Shown: positions 51,331-59,543 of the stretch, in pieces
Layout: each line of letters opens with the position of its first letter
Position numbering within the stretch: position 1 is the first letter of the stretch
Source of the DNA: Tindallia californiensis
GTDB lineage: Bacteria > Bacillota > Clostridia > Peptostreptococcales > Tindalliaceae
Reading direction: 5' to 3'
Assembly: GCF_900107405.1 (NCBI RefSeq)
Contig: NZ_FNPV01000007.1
Coordinates: 24,211 to 88,210, forward strand
Length of the DNA: 64,000 nucleotides
The notes under the pieces: model-generated
Told to the model about the DNA's origin: nothing
Seen by the model: the letters and a program-made list of their open reading frames with translations, nothing else
The model's database searches: none
Position numbers and translations under genes: made by a program

Positions 51331-52887
51331 TTACTGAATCCGTTTCAGTATTTTTTCTACAAATTTTACGGCCTGTGCATTGGATGGTAATAAGATAACG
51401 CCGGCATCTTCCAGCTTTTTCCGGCTTTCTTCCATATCCTGCGGATCGCCTTCTGTTCCACAGATGGAAGCCACCACGGTTAGATGACCATTAACGGACT
51501 CCATCTGAGCTTTCGCTTGTTGGATGGATTCAATCATTTCGCCGGCCGGATCTTCGTGAGCTCCATATCCCAGCACCATATCCATCAACAGTACCGCTAC
51601 TTCTTCGTCTTGTCCTTCTTCTACGATTCGATCGGCTCTTCCGGAAGGATCAATCATTGGATGAGGCTTTCCGATGGTAAATTCGTCTTCGCCCAAATCG
51701 ACAACGGTATGTTTTTCGCTTTTAAAAACGTTGGCCAGTTTTCGTTCCGGTTTTTTTGGTTTATTGGAAAAAATTTCTCCAAGGCTTTCGGTTAAAATGG
51801 TTTGTGCTTCTTCTGCCAAAGTTCCTCCGGTATAAAGGCCCCGCACGTATCTTTGTTTCTGTGAATATTTTGATAGTTCTTTTTCCACCATTTCGTCAAT
51901 TAGCTTCTCATCTATTGAAAAACCGTCAAAATCTTTCGGTTTTTCACCCTTTGAAAGGGCTACCGCTTTTTGAGCCGTATCTTCTAAACTGATACAAGCA
52001 TAAGCACCATAGGACTCTATCATTTTCCGATCACCGTCAATAAAATCAACAATTACCGGTTTTTGGCAAGCTTTTACTCGTTCAAGAATTTTGTGGGCCA
52101 CTTTTTCGCTGGGAGGCTTTGAAATCAGGACAATAACTTCTGTCTTTTCATCCTTTTCCAACGCATCCATGCCCATCAGCATCATAATGCCACCAATTTC
52201 TTCTTTTAGATCTCTTCCACCGGTTCCAATTACTTGAGATACACCGGCACCCAGTTTATCAATAATCACAGAAACTTCCTGGGTTCCGGTTCCGGAAGCT
52301 CCTACAATACCAATATTTCCAGGTTTTACTACATTGGCAAAAGCCAGTGGTGTCTGATTAATGATGGCTGTACCGCAGTCCGGTCCCATCATCAGCAATC
52401 CTTTTTCCTGAGCCAATTCTTTGAGCTCTTTTTCTTCTTCAATGCTTACATTATCACTAAATAACATGACATGAAGGTCTTGCTCCAAAGCCTTTTTAAC
52501 TTCATCAAAGGCATATTCGCCAGGAATCGAAAAAATAGCCAGGTTTGCTTCCGGCATTACTTTCATGGCTGACCGTAAAGTTGCCGGTCGGTAATCTTCT
52601 CCTCCAGAGGTTTTCTTCTGGTTTAATAATGTTTTGATCTTGAGAAGGATATCCTCCATATCGATCGTTTCTTCTCCTTCAAGGGTCACAAAGAAATCGT
52701 TAGCGGTTGCATTTTTAATTTCTTCAGTCAGCAAGCCCAGATTTTCGGCCAGTTCTTTGTTGAGGTCTGTTCCCATGCCGACAATCACTTCCTGGATGCC
52801 TTCTGTCTTTTTCAATTCTTTGGTTACTTGCATCAGAACCACAGAGTCATAGTAAGCATTCTTTTTTACGTGGGATTTCAAGGTCAT
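51331..52887 (-). CDS. fdrA: FdrA-like subunit of oxamate carbamoyltransferase
   Basis: A 518-residue FdrA (AllF) protein. It has an acyl-CoA-synthetase-like nucleotide-binding fold: GIVGASGTGTQEVSVIIDKL, VIGTGGRDLKEEIGG, MGPDCGTAII and the C-terminal VDLGEDEFTIGKPHPMIDPS. The last FdrA domain is encoded separately at 51124-51294. The start overlaps the DUF2877 gene stop as ATGA, giving coupling, with a GGAGG site. Confidence 0.92.
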   Translation of the reverse strand: MTLKSHVKKNAYYDSVVLMQVTKELKKTEGIQEVIVGMGTDLNKELAENLGLLTEEIKNATANDFFVTLEGEETIDMEDILLKIKTLLNQKKTSGGEDYRPATLRSAMKVMPEANLAIFSIPGEYAFDEVKKALEQDLHVMLFSDNVSIEEEKELKELAQEKGLLMMGPDCGTAIINQTPLAFANVVKPGNIGIVGASGTGTQEVSVIIDKLGAGVSQVIGTGGRDLKEEIGGIMMLMGMDALEKDEKTEVIVLISKPPSEKVAHKILERVKACQKPVIVDFIDGDRKMIESYGAYACISLEDTAQKAVALSKGEKPKDFDGFSIDEKLIDEMVEKELSKYSQKQRYVRGLYTGGTLAEEAQTILTESLGEIFSNKPKKPERKLANVFKSEKHTVVDLGEDEFTIGKPHPMIDPSGRADRIVEEGQDEEVAVLLMDMVLGYGAHEDPAGEMIESIQQAKAQMESVNGHLTVVASICGTEGDPQDMEESRKKLEDAGVILLPSNAQAVKFVEKILKRIQ

Positions 52888-53783
52888 GCGTTGTTTCCTC
52901 CTTTACGGTTCACTAGTAAACGTTTGGTTTCTTTTATTATTCCATAAATCCAATCTTCTCCGGAGGAACCGCCAATCTCCATTACTTCTTTAATGGCATC
53001 TTCGTACTCTGGTCCTTTAGAAGAAAGAAACATCATTCTGAACAGTCTTAACAAATCTTCTGAACATCTGCCTTGATTGGCAAATTGAAGCATTCGTTCA
53101 CTAACAACCGTGGTTTTTTGTACGGCCCCATCTACTACAAAATCACCAAAGTGAATGGTTTCTTTGATGGGATAAATCTGTTTCCAGATTTTCCAGACAA
53201 GGATCCGAGCGGCTAAATAATCGTCCATTGATGGCGTTAATCCTTTTCCAAACCCAATAAGGCCTTGAAGGGAATCTTTCACCCTTTCTTCATCTTGATT
53301 ATCCAACCCTTGATCGAAGGCCGTAAGGGATAATTGAATTTTTTCCGGTAATGGCTTTCTCATAAATCCTTCTTTTCCAAAAATATTCAGATATTCCTGT
53401 AAATATTCTACTTTTTTTTCCAGTATCTCCATGGATTCTCTTTGTTCTGGCTTTTCGGTGATGCGATGGATATGAAGATCGATAAGCTTGTCGGGCAAAA
53501 TGTTTTCATCCATCCAGAAGCTGTCTTCTTGTTTCAATCTTTCCTTTAGTTCTGGAAAATTTTTTACCCGGAAACCATTGGGTGGTAACCAGCGGCCCTT
53601 TGAAACCACCGTTGCCCAGATTCCTTCCTGGCTGATAAGGTTAACCGCACTTTCAAAAACGGAATGTACCCGAAAACCTATCCTTTTTTTTGTAACGCAT
53701 TCTTGATAAAAATGTTGATCCATTCCATCTATTTTCATTGCCATCAACCCTTGTCTATAATGATACCTTAACACCGGCTTCAA
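52884..53783 (-). CDS. allH: DUF2877 protein, probable oxamate carbamoyltransferase subunit
   Basis: A 299-residue DUF2877 protein, homologous to YlbF/AllH. The block FGKGLTPSMDDYLAARILVW and the C-terminal GGSSGEDWIYGI are the family marks. The first start at 53783 has no clear ribosome site; an internal ATG at 53738 after AAGGG is a likely alternative. It begins the carbamoyltransferase set allH-fdrA-(small)-allG. Confidence 0.85.
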   Translation of the reverse strand: MKPVLRYHYRQGLMAMKIDGMDQHFYQECVTKKRIGFRVHSVFESAVNLISQEGIWATVVSKGRWLPPNGFRVKNFPELKERLKQEDSFWMDENILPDKLIDLHIHRITEKPEQRESMEILEKKVEYLQEYLNIFGKEGFMRKPLPEKIQLSLTAFDQGLDNQDEERVKDSLQGLIGFGKGLTPSMDDYLAARILVWKIWKQIYPIKETIHFGDFVVDGAVQKTTVVSERMLQFANQGRCSEDLLRLFRMMFLSSKGPEYEDAIKEVMEIGGSSGEDWIYGIIKETKRLLVNRKGGNNA

Positions 53784-53869
53784 TTCATTAGTGAGAATGA
53801 ATAAAAGAAATCCTTGTCTTTTGTTAACTATTCCTAAACAGGTCGAACTTTCTATCTTCTCTCCTTTTA

Positions 53870-55561
53870 CTAAACCTTTTCCTCATCGATGATGTCATAA
53901 ATCTTTAGTGCTATTTGCAGATTTAACCGATCGTCATAGTTTTCCAGATTAGTTCCTGTAATCTCTTCGATTCGTTGAACCCGATAAATAATTGTATTGT
54001 AATGGGTATACATTTCTTTGGAAATTTTCTTCAGGTTGCCACCTAAACGAAAATACATTTTCAATGTTGGAACCAGTTCTGTGTTTTTTTCTTTATCATA
54101 TTCTACTAAAAGTTTTAGGATATCACGGTAAAATTCCTGAAGCTCCGGTTCCAGTTCGTCATAGGTAAGTAATTTGTAAATTCCTAGGTCCGCATAATGA
54201 GCAATGCGTTTTTTATCATCCATCTCCATGCCTCTGATAGCTCGTTTGGCTTCCCGATAGCTGCGCCAAAGCGCTTTAGGATCTTTGTAGTTTCGTCCGA
54301 TTCCTACTTGAATATGTTTCATGGCTTCTAAATCTGAATAATGAATGATTTCATTGCAAAAAGAGAGGATTTCTTTTTTCAGAGCGGTGCTATCTCCTTC
54401 TTTGGAAGATCCATAAAGAATAATGATTTTATCGCTCTTATTTCCACAAATCATGTTTTGTTTATGGTGATAAATCAATCTTTGAACCAGTCCTAAAATA
54501 CGAATGTTCACTTTATGCATTAAGTGAGCTTGAAGCTGCTCTCCTTTTTTATGACGCCGATGTTCAGAGATAGAAATGACGATGGCTGAATAGGATAAAT
54601 TTTTGTCAAAATCAAAATAAGCGGCTCTTTCCAAGGCTCGGTTTTGTTTCATATTGTTTTTAGAAAACAGATCATCAAAAAACTCTATTTTGTATTTACT
54701 TTCAATTTCAAACATGGATAGTTTTTTTAATATTTCCAGCGCAATAATGGAACTGGAAGATTTGATCATCCGTATTTCCAGACTGGTTAGCCGCTGATCA
54801 CTGTCCCAGATATAAATAGCGCCAAAATTTCGATCTTGGGTACAAATGGGAATCGTATAGCGTTTTACTTTTTCTCCGTTCAAATTATCTACTGTTTCAA
54901 AATGACGGAAATCATTTTCCATATACAATTCGTATTCATTGCCACTTTCCCGATCTTTTTTGAGTATTTCTTCCAGTGCTTCTTTCTTTTTTTCGTTACA
55001 GAAAATAATGTTTTCTTCAAACACATATTCCCGAATAGCTAAGGTGGATTTTTCAAGGCTTTCACAAATGACTTTTCCAATGGCTCCTAGGCCTCCGCCT
55101 CGCAGCATGGTATTCAACAGTTTATTCTGTACCCGGTCAATGCGTTCCAACAGTTCCGTCTGCTGTCCAATGATTTTTGTCAGGCTGTTGGCAATCACTG
55201 TGGAATGAGAAAGTTCATAGGGCAGTTTAATCAGTGGAAAGCCTCGTTTATCCGCTTCTTCAAGTATATACGAAGGAACCTCCTTGATATACCGATGCGT
55301 TTTAATCCCTAACCCGGCCACTCCCTTTTGGTGAAGCTCTATCACCAGATCATATAATTTGTCAGGATCATCTTTTATCACATAGGCGGTGGTTAGTAAC
55401 AGTTCTCCTTCTTCTACCCAGTCTACGATATCCGGAACTTCCATGACGTTCACTTTCTGAATGATATTCTCCAGCCCTTTTTTTCCCGCCAGGACATCGG
55501 CGTTGCTCATAAAATCTGCCTCTAATAGTTCTTTGACTGTGATGCCTGTTATATTGGTCAT
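53870..55561 (-). CDS. pucR: PucR-family transcriptional regulator
   Basis: A 563-residue regulator with an N-terminal PucR domain (GITVKELLEADFMSNADV; MEVPDIVDWVEEGELLLTTA), a central GGDEF-like region and a C-terminal helix-turn-helix (LGGNLKKISKEMYTHYNTII). PucR proteins activate purine-catabolic genes in other Firmicutes. The ATG at 55561 follows AGAGGTG; GTG at 55567 is in frame. It lies within the catabolic gene block and is the likely regulator. Confidence 0.94.
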   Translation of the reverse strand: MTNITGITVKELLEADFMSNADVLAGKKGLENIIQKVNVMEVPDIVDWVEEGELLLTTAYVIKDDPDKLYDLVIELHQKGVAGLGIKTHRYIKEVPSYILEEADKRGFPLIKLPYELSHSTVIANSLTKIIGQQTELLERIDRVQNKLLNTMLRGGGLGAIGKVICESLEKSTLAIREYVFEENIIFCNEKKKEALEEILKKDRESGNEYELYMENDFRHFETVDNLNGEKVKRYTIPICTQDRNFGAIYIWDSDQRLTSLEIRMIKSSSSIIALEILKKLSMFEIESKYKIEFFDDLFSKNNMKQNRALERAAYFDFDKNLSYSAIVISISEHRRHKKGEQLQAHLMHKVNIRILGLVQRLIYHHKQNMICGNKSDKIIILYGSSKEGDSTALKKEILSFCNEIIHYSDLEAMKHIQVGIGRNYKDPKALWRSYREAKRAIRGMEMDDKKRIAHYADLGIYKLLTYDELEPELQEFYRDILKLLVEYDKEKNTELVPTLKMYFRLGGNLKKISKEMYTHYNTIIYRVQRIEEITGTNLENYDDRLNLQIALKIYDIIDEEKV

Positions 55562-55571
55562 GATCACACCT

Positions 55572-56717
55572 CTATTCCATTTGTTTTCTCGCTAACCGAT
55601 AACTCACATAAGGCGATAATAAATTATACCCCAGAAAAATGGTGAAAATAGGAGAGGTATAATCTTTGTAAAAAAAGAATACTAATAAATAAAACACACA
55701 TCGGCCTGTTGTTAACAGAAATACTCGTGTCATTAGATTTCCAAGAACTTCTCTCTCATCATCCGAGTACTGTTTGGCATAGTAAATCTGGGCTCCTGTA
55801 AGGGGTTTATTAAAAAACGCGTCACCTAATCCTACGGTTAGGCTGAAGATAATAAACGTCCAGAAATTAGGTTGAAAAAGCACCATGATTGAAAATGCTA
55901 AGGCAAATACCCCAATACGGGTCATGTTTTTTCTGGTGAAATGACTTCTTAGCTTCAAGTAAACCATATACAATAGGATGGAGGCAATGGCAAAGAGGGT
56001 GTTCAGATAACCCATCACCACTTCACTTCGGGTAAAAGAATATAGGAAGACGCTGTTGGCCATAATAATAAACTGACCATAAGGAGCATGGATGGCATGG
56101 GTCAGAAGGATCCGTTTTTGATCTTTACACTGAAGCATTTTTTTGAAGTTGATGCGAAACATATGTTGGATGTTAGCTTTTGGAAGGGAAATGGCATTGA
56201 GCATTTGCGCGATAACCAGTAGTAGCAGTGCATAGATCATGGCGTTAAACCCAAACCGATTGATCACCATACCAGAAATAACCGGTGTTCCGATAGAAGA
56301 AGCTTTGGTAACCATGCCTACCATACTCATAAACGTATCCGCTTCTTCCCGGTCCAGTTGGTAGGCTTGGTAGTAATTCATATTAAAAAAGAACAGGCCG
56401 TCACCTATTCCTCCAAAGATTCCCATCAACGCCGCATAATCGTTAACACCTTCCTGAAAAATAGCTGTTATGGTAAATAACAGAATAAAAGCAAGAGAAG
56501 ACCCTATGTAATTTAATTTCATATTAACCAATGCAATTTTATTCGCTATATAGAAAGACAAGAAGGCAGCTGTATAATTGAATATATTAAAAAGAGCTAC
56601 CCCTTGCATGCTTTCACCTGTTTGCCAAAGATAAATATTAACAAAAATCATGATAAAACTTTTGAAAATCGAATAAATGGTTTGACTAAATACCATCTTC
56701 TTGATGTTATCACTCAA
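55572..56717 (-). CDS. MFS-type transporter
   Basis: A 381-residue protein with about 12 membrane segments and MFS-like loops (GGIGDGLFFFNMNYYQAYQL; KPLTGAQIYYAKQYSDDERE). Family close to YxlH-type transporters. The TTG at 56717 is chosen because AAGGAG is 8 nt upstream; GTG at 56726 is too close. It ends 10 bp before pucR. Export or import of a catabolic compound is likely but unspecified. Confidence 0.82.
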   Translation of the reverse strand: MSDNIKKMVFSQTIYSIFKSFIMIFVNIYLWQTGESMQGVALFNIFNYTAAFLSFYIANKIALVNMKLNYIGSSLAFILLFTITAIFQEGVNDYAALMGIFGGIGDGLFFFNMNYYQAYQLDREEADTFMSMVGMVTKASSIGTPVISGMVINRFGFNAMIYALLLLVIAQMLNAISLPKANIQHMFRINFKKMLQCKDQKRILLTHAIHAPYGQFIIMANSVFLYSFTRSEVVMGYLNTLFAIASILLYMVYLKLRSHFTRKNMTRIGVFALAFSIMVLFQPNFWTFIIFSLTVGLGDAFFNKPLTGAQIYYAKQYSDDEREVLGNLMTRVFLLTTGRCVFYLLVFFFYKDYTSPIFTIFLGYNLLSPYVSYRLARKQME

Positions 56718-56834
56718 TGAACTCACTCCTTAACCGGTGATACATTACATCCCTTGAAGTACCCGAAGGATAACAAGGGATGTAATCGTTGCAAAGGTTG
56801 TATAAGATCCAAAAGAAGGTTCATGAGAATGGCA

Positions 56835-57797
56835 TTAAGTGCTAACAATGGTCGTGCCTGTTTTCCCTTCAATTCCTTCTTTGGCTTTTTCTAAAGAGGT
56901 AATCAGTGTTTCTCGTCCCGGTGCTGATTCAACAAATCGTAAGGCGGTTTTCATCTTTGGAAGCATTGAGCCGGGAGCAAAATGCCCTTCTTCAATATAC
57001 TGGTAAACCTCCTCTTTTGTCAATCTTGTTAATTCTTTCTGGTTTGGTTTGCCAAAATGGATGGCTACTTTTTCTACCGCTGTCAAGATAATCAGTAAAT
57101 CCACGTCCATCAGTTCTGCCATTTTTGCCGATATAAAATCTTTATCCACTACGGCCGGAACTCCTTCCAGCACACCATTACCTTTGTCAACTACCGGAAT
57201 ACCGCCACCTCCGCCAGCGATCACCACATGGTTCTGGTCTACCAGGCTTTTGATTAGATTGGCTTCTACCACATCCAAAGGTTCTGGGGAGGCCACCATT
57301 CTTCGATAACCACGCCCTGAATCTTCCTTCATAACAAATCCTTTTTCTTTTTCCATTTTTTCCGCTTCTTCTTTAGAATAAAAGGAACCTACCGGTTTTG
57401 TCGGGTTTTGAAATCCGGGATCTTTTTCATCCACCACTACTTGCGTCACGACGGTGGCTACTTCTTTTTTGATGCCTCGTTTTACCATTTCTTCACGAAT
57501 GCTTTGCTGTAAATGGTAGCCAATATATCCCTGAGACATCGCACCACATTCCGGAAAAGGCATCATTTCATTTTTCTTATCCGTCGCCGCAGCGGTTTCA
57601 TAAGCCGCTACGATCTGACCTACCTGCGGGCCATTGCCATGAACAATAATCACTTCGTTTCCTTCTTCAATCAAGTCGGCAATAGGTTTTGCGGTCTCTT
57701 TTGCTGTCTTTAACTGAGCCTTAGCTGTCGTATCATTAGGATCTGCCTGCAGGGCATTTCCTCCCAGGGCGATAACAATTCGTTTTTTATCTCTCAT
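56835..57797 (-). CDS. arcC: Carbamate kinase
   Basis: A 320-residue carbamate kinase: VIALGGNALQ, VIIVHGNGPQVGQI, AVVDKDFISAKMAELMDVDL and the FAPGSMLPKM block. It makes ATP from carbamoyl phosphate and ADP, releasing ammonia and CO2, and so matches the AllK role beside the carbamoyltransferase. Its ribosome binding site is unusual: the SD is separated from the ATG by a perfect hairpin. Confidence 0.96.
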   Translation of the reverse strand: MRDKKRIVIALGGNALQADPNDTTAKAQLKTAKETAKPIADLIEEGNEVIIVHGNGPQVGQIVAAYETAAATDKKNEMMPFPECGAMSQGYIGYHLQQSIREEMVKRGIKKEVATVVTQVVVDEKDPGFQNPTKPVGSFYSKEEAEKMEKEKGFVMKEDSGRGYRRMVASPEPLDVVEANLIKSLVDQNHVVIAGGGGGIPVVDKGNGVLEGVPAVVDKDFISAKMAELMDVDLLIILTAVEKVAIHFGKPNQKELTRLTKEEVYQYIEEGHFAPGSMLPKMKTALRFVESAPGRETLITSLEKAKEGIEGKTGTTIVST

Positions 57798-57837
57798 TTT
57801 TCTTCAGCTGATCTTTTGATCAGCTGCACCTCCTTTT
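57798..57837 (-). promoter_or_regulatory. Hairpin between SD and start codon of carbamate kinase
   Basis: Minus strand: AAAGGAGGTG (57836-57827), then CAGCTGATC-AAAA-GATCAGCTG (57826-57805, a perfect 9-bp stem), then AAGAAAA and ATG. Linear spacing is 29 nt, too long, but folding the hairpin leaves an effective spacer of 7 nt. The structure could control translation. Confidence 0.75.
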
Positions 57838-57888
57838 CCTATGTTTTTTGATTTCCTATGTTTTATTGGATTTTTTGTTGGGAAAGAG

Positions 57889-57919
57889 CAAGTATCCATA
57901 TAGATGATATGGATACTTG
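57889..57919. repeat. Perfect 13-bp inverted repeat
   Basis: CAAGTATCCATAT and ATATGGATACTTG with a 5-nt loop, between the permease and carbamate kinase genes. Possible terminator or operator; no T-run follows. Confidence 0.8.
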
Positions 57920-58021
57920 TAGTTGATTTCTATCACGGCTATAAAAGGCTGTGATCATTATCTTTTTGATGATTGCTTTTTCTGGCAACATGGTTTTTTC
58001 TAAGGCGTTTTTTCTAAGGCG

Positions 58022-59275
58022 TTATTCTACATCAGCACCTGGTAAAATTAGATTTAGCAACACTCCAGATACAGCGGCAATAACCATAGAACTAAACTCG
58101 ATATCTCCTATTTGAAAACCAACCCCACCAACACCAAGTACTAAAATAACGGAAGCAACAATCAGGTTTCTAGACTTCATAAAGTTAACTTTGTTTTCAA
58201 CAACAGTTCTAACACCAACAGCGGCGATCATTCCGTATAGTAAGACTGATATTCCACCAATAACGGGTACTGGAATCGTATGAATCGCTGCTTCGATCTT
58301 AGGAATAAAGGATAAGGCAATGGCCCAAACAGCTCCCATACTGACAACAAAAGTAGCATAAACTCTTGTCAGAGCTAATACCCCTACGTTTTCTCCGTAA
58401 GTGGTCAGCGAAGGACCACCAAGGAAACCAGATAGCATCGTAGCTACCCCGCCACCATAAAAGGTTCTTGGAATTCCCGGGTCTTTTCGAAGGTCTTTAC
58501 CAATAGTACTTCCAATAGCCAATACATCTCCAAAATGCTCAATGATTGAAACAATGGCGGCCGGGGCTACTAATAATAAGGCCGTTGAATTAAATACTGG
58601 AAGGGTAAACCCTGGAACTCCTACCAAGCTGGCTTCCGCTACTTGTGAACCATCTACCAAGTTGAAAGCTAGGGAAGCGATGTATCCTGCTACTAAGCCG
58701 ATAACAATCGGTAATACTTTGATCATGCCTCGTCCCCATATGTTGACGATAACTGCAACACCCAAAGTGATTAAGGCTACTCCCCAGTGACCGCTGGCCA
58801 TATCAATCCCTACTGGCGCCAAACTTAAACCAATGATCATGATAATAGGGCCTGTAACCACCGGCGGGAAAATTCTTTTTACTTTTTCAGGTCCGGCTAT
58901 TTCCATCAGATATCCTACAATGACATATGTAAGACCGGCCAGAATAATACCGCCCTGGGCTGCTTGGAGTCCTACCTGCTCACCTGCAATAATGAGGGGG
59001 CCAATAAAGGCAAAGGAGGATCCTAGGAATCCTGGCACTTTTCCTTTTGTAAAATAGTGGAAGATCAGTGTTCCAACCCCTACTGAAAATAATGTTGCGG
59101 ATACACTGAGCCCTGTTAACAGAGGGACTAAAATACAAGCACCAAACATAGCTAAGGTGTGTTGAAAGCCTAGCAGAACCTGCTGCCCTTTGTTAAAATT
59201 CCCTGATAAATCTTCCGCTGATGCAAACTCCGGGTCTTTCCCCATTACTTGATTTTTTTCAGCATCTTTACTCAT
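58022..59275 (-). CDS. NCS2-family uracil/xanthine permease (UraA-like)
   Basis: A 417-residue permease with 12-14 membrane segments. The motifs SIIEHFGDVLAIGSTIGKDL and GGPSLTTYGENVGVLALTRV are closer to the uracil branch (UraA/PyrP) than to purine permeases. The ATG at 59275 follows AGGAGG; an in-frame start at 59308 is not supported. It probably brings the ring compound in for the molybdenum hydroxylase next to it. No purine riboswitch was seen upstream. Confidence 0.9.
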   Translation of the reverse strand: MSKDAEKNQVMGKDPEFASAEDLSGNFNKGQQVLLGFQHTLAMFGACILVPLLTGLSVSATLFSVGVGTLIFHYFTKGKVPGFLGSSFAFIGPLIIAGEQVGLQAAQGGIILAGLTYVIVGYLMEIAGPEKVKRIFPPVVTGPIIMIIGLSLAPVGIDMASGHWGVALITLGVAVIVNIWGRGMIKVLPIVIGLVAGYIASLAFNLVDGSQVAEASLVGVPGFTLPVFNSTALLLVAPAAIVSIIEHFGDVLAIGSTIGKDLRKDPGIPRTFYGGGVATMLSGFLGGPSLTTYGENVGVLALTRVYATFVVSMGAVWAIALSFIPKIEAAIHTIPVPVIGGISVLLYGMIAAVGVRTVVENKVNFMKSRNLIVASVILVLGVGGVGFQIGDIEFSSMVIAAVSGVLLNLILPGADVE

Positions 59276-59543
59276 GTACTTTCCTCCTCTTTTTGGTTTT
59301 AATGACAACGTTCTCCTTTCTTATCATTAAGTATCCCCGAAAACTTCTTTATGATTGTATCATGTCTTCTATGATTCCTTTACACCTATTTTTTCTTTTG
59401 AGTATTTTTTGAAATAATTTCTTTTCTTAATACATTTCTTGGTTCATTTCTTACTTCTCTTTTTGATACCTTGCTGGCTTTCGAGGATACTTTTCCAGTT
59501 TTCATTGCCTTGCTGATAACGGCTTACATCCATTCATCATCGC

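Noticed and set aside
59276-59543. Purine riboswitch upstream of the permease
   Set aside because: Conserved stems and loops of the guanine/xanthine-type aptamers were not seen.
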